64,000 nt of DNA from Erpobdella octoculata (lineage: Eukaryota; Annelida; Clitellata; Hirudinida; Erpobdellidae): contig OZ022238.1 of NCBI GenBank assembly GCA_963978895.1, positions 31,979,593 to 32,043,592 of the forward strand, written 5' to 3'. Each line of letters starts with the position of its first letter. Positions within the stretch are counted from its first letter, which is position 1. Shown one piece after another: positions 62,915-64,000 of the stretch. A program made the position numbers and the translations under genes. A model generated the notes under the pieces. The model had not been told where the DNA came from and did not search any database. It saw only the letters and a program-made list of their open reading frames with translations.

Positions 62915-64000
62915 CAGTGGCGTAGTAACTTAATATTTCACTAGGGGCGAAGGAGAAAAACGCCGCCCTTAATTTTTACGAATTTTCTCGGCATCTTCAC
63001 CGAAACTATTCTGCTTGTGCATTAGCACCAATCAGGTGTAACTCCGTTTTTAAATTTAGCAACATTTCAAGCAATTTTCACGCATTTTCAGGCGAATTCT
63101 CTAGCTTCCTTTAATATTTTATATGATTCAATGAATCTTCTTTTATAGGGTATGAACTGGCCAAATAGAAGTTATTAAACCAAAGTAGATAATATTGTAA
63201 GCATGAATAGTATACAGGAACGCAATATACTGGAATGAAAGAGTATACAGCATCATAACTTTCTTGCTTTAATGACTGCAAAATTTCTCAAGATATCATC
63301 AGCATCGAGTTTTTCAGCAGCTTCCTTTTCTAGGGAAAGAACAGCCAAATTTGTAAGTCGCTTCTGAGTTATGGTTGATCGGAGAAACGTTTTTATAAGC
63401 TTTAGCTAAGAGAAGCTGCGTTCGCAACATGCCACGCAAACACCAATCGTAAGGAAAATGCCAAGAAGAATAGTGAAATTTGGTAAGCATTCAATAAGAG
63501 CTTACTTCACAAACCACTGCAGTATCTCCAAAGATCCAAACTGTGAAACGTCTTCTCCCGTTATGTCGGAAAAGTTCTTTGCATGTGTTCGAAATCGTTT
63601 TATCTCTTGAAGCAAGTCAGTCGCATTCACGTCTGTATGAGTATTTGTGACACAATTGACATTCTTCTTCATGGCAGAATTATTATTTACGTCTAGAAAA
63701 TGGCTGCTTTCAGAAAGCCAAAGTGAATGTTAAGGTTGCAGAGCTTTTGCGTACGTCTGGAAATTTTGGCAGTGAGTCGATCCATCACTTCAAGGTGTTC
63801 CTGTTGTATAATCAGTCCTGTATCTGCTGTCTTTTCTCCAGGCAAACGTTTCTTTTTCCGTTTTCATATGTCCATGGGAATATCCATTTCCTCACAAAAC
63901 GCAACAGCTGCAGCATGAGCCTCTAAAACAACAGAATTTCTCTCTTCGATCAGGAAATACAAGAGCGACTGCATCTTTGATGCACAGGCATCAAGTCCTA
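62915..64000 (-). mobile_element. hAT element, 3' portion (runs off window)
   Basis: Terminus CAGTGGCGTAGTAACTTAAT at 62915 is a typical hAT end followed by TTTCACTAGGGGCGAAGG. The other end lies beyond 64000. Confidence 0.75.
63260..64000 (-). pseudogene. hAT transposase C-terminal part, decayed
   Basis: Minus strand from the window edge: AHAAAVAFCEEMDIPM, many frame breaks, then CERSFS and LKLIKTFLRSTITQKRLTNL, AVLSLEKEAAEKLDADDILR, NFAVIKARKL and a stop at about 63259. The last part is the hAT dimerisation region of the type found in zinc-finger MYM / TTF-domain hAT transposases. Stops and frameshifts throughout; inactive. Confidence 0.78.

Overview
This window is a transposon-dense, AT-rich stretch of an invertebrate animal genome. 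Evidence for an animal: a Wnt-type gene start (signal peptide exon, 72-base intron, exon with the ECxxQF...RWNCP signature at 45972-46417), Penelope-like elements (PLEs), R2-clade, CR1/Jockey-type LINEs, Helitrons, several hAT families and a THAP/P-element relic. I cannot name the species. No rRNA, functional tRNA, CRISPR or operon is visible; the Wnt 5' exons are the only host gene part I can support.

The organising feature is a set of long (TA)n tracts (about 25-210 bases each) that separate almost every element. PLE pieces begin and end directly at these tracts. I distinguish at least seven PLE groups (A-G). Each well-preserved copy runs: RT (often truncated), GIY-YIG endonuclease, long variable tail ending in an NITIRR-type motif, 3' UTR, a hammerhead ribozyme, then a repeat of the ORF start that stops at a homologous codon (FNRxCLKE..PxY) and runs into (TA)n. 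Ten hammerhead copies or relics are located (1722, 18110, 21214, 23772, 29389, 30460, 33483, 55253, 59190, 62348).

Layout: 1-480 THAP/P-element relic; 960-6370 PLE, Helitron, hAT and SINE pieces; 6800-8180 Ty3/Gypsy relic; 8180-9290 DNA-transposon pieces; 9540-12250 simple repeats and two tandem Helitron-type copies; 12450-14711 SINE and a Mutator-like element with minisatellite TIRs; 14914-17787 R2-clade 3' half followed by a 5' half; 17945-24048 PLE groups B, C and F with a nested hAT; 24049-28689 a full-length two-ORF LINE with uninterrupted frames; 28704-30519 PLE and tRNA-SINE dimer; 30657-32981 hAT; 33331-36101 the longest PLE (RT plus GIY-YIG); 36349-39347 a non-autonomous LTR element with a SAP-domain protein; 39562-45275 hAT and abutting Helitrons; 45972-46417 Wnt exons; 47865-49080 relics; 49275-59379 PLE, a second nearly intact LINE, and SINE-2 dimer; 59472-64000 hAT and Helitron non-autonomous copies, PLE stub and the 3' part of another hAT.

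Functionally, two autonomous-type LINEs could supply reverse transcriptase; PLE groups could have supplied RT/GIY-YIG proteins and self-cleaving RNAs; SINEs, the LTR element and the small hATs/Helitrons are non-autonomous and rely on other copies. All boundaries come from reading terminal motifs and target duplications by eye.
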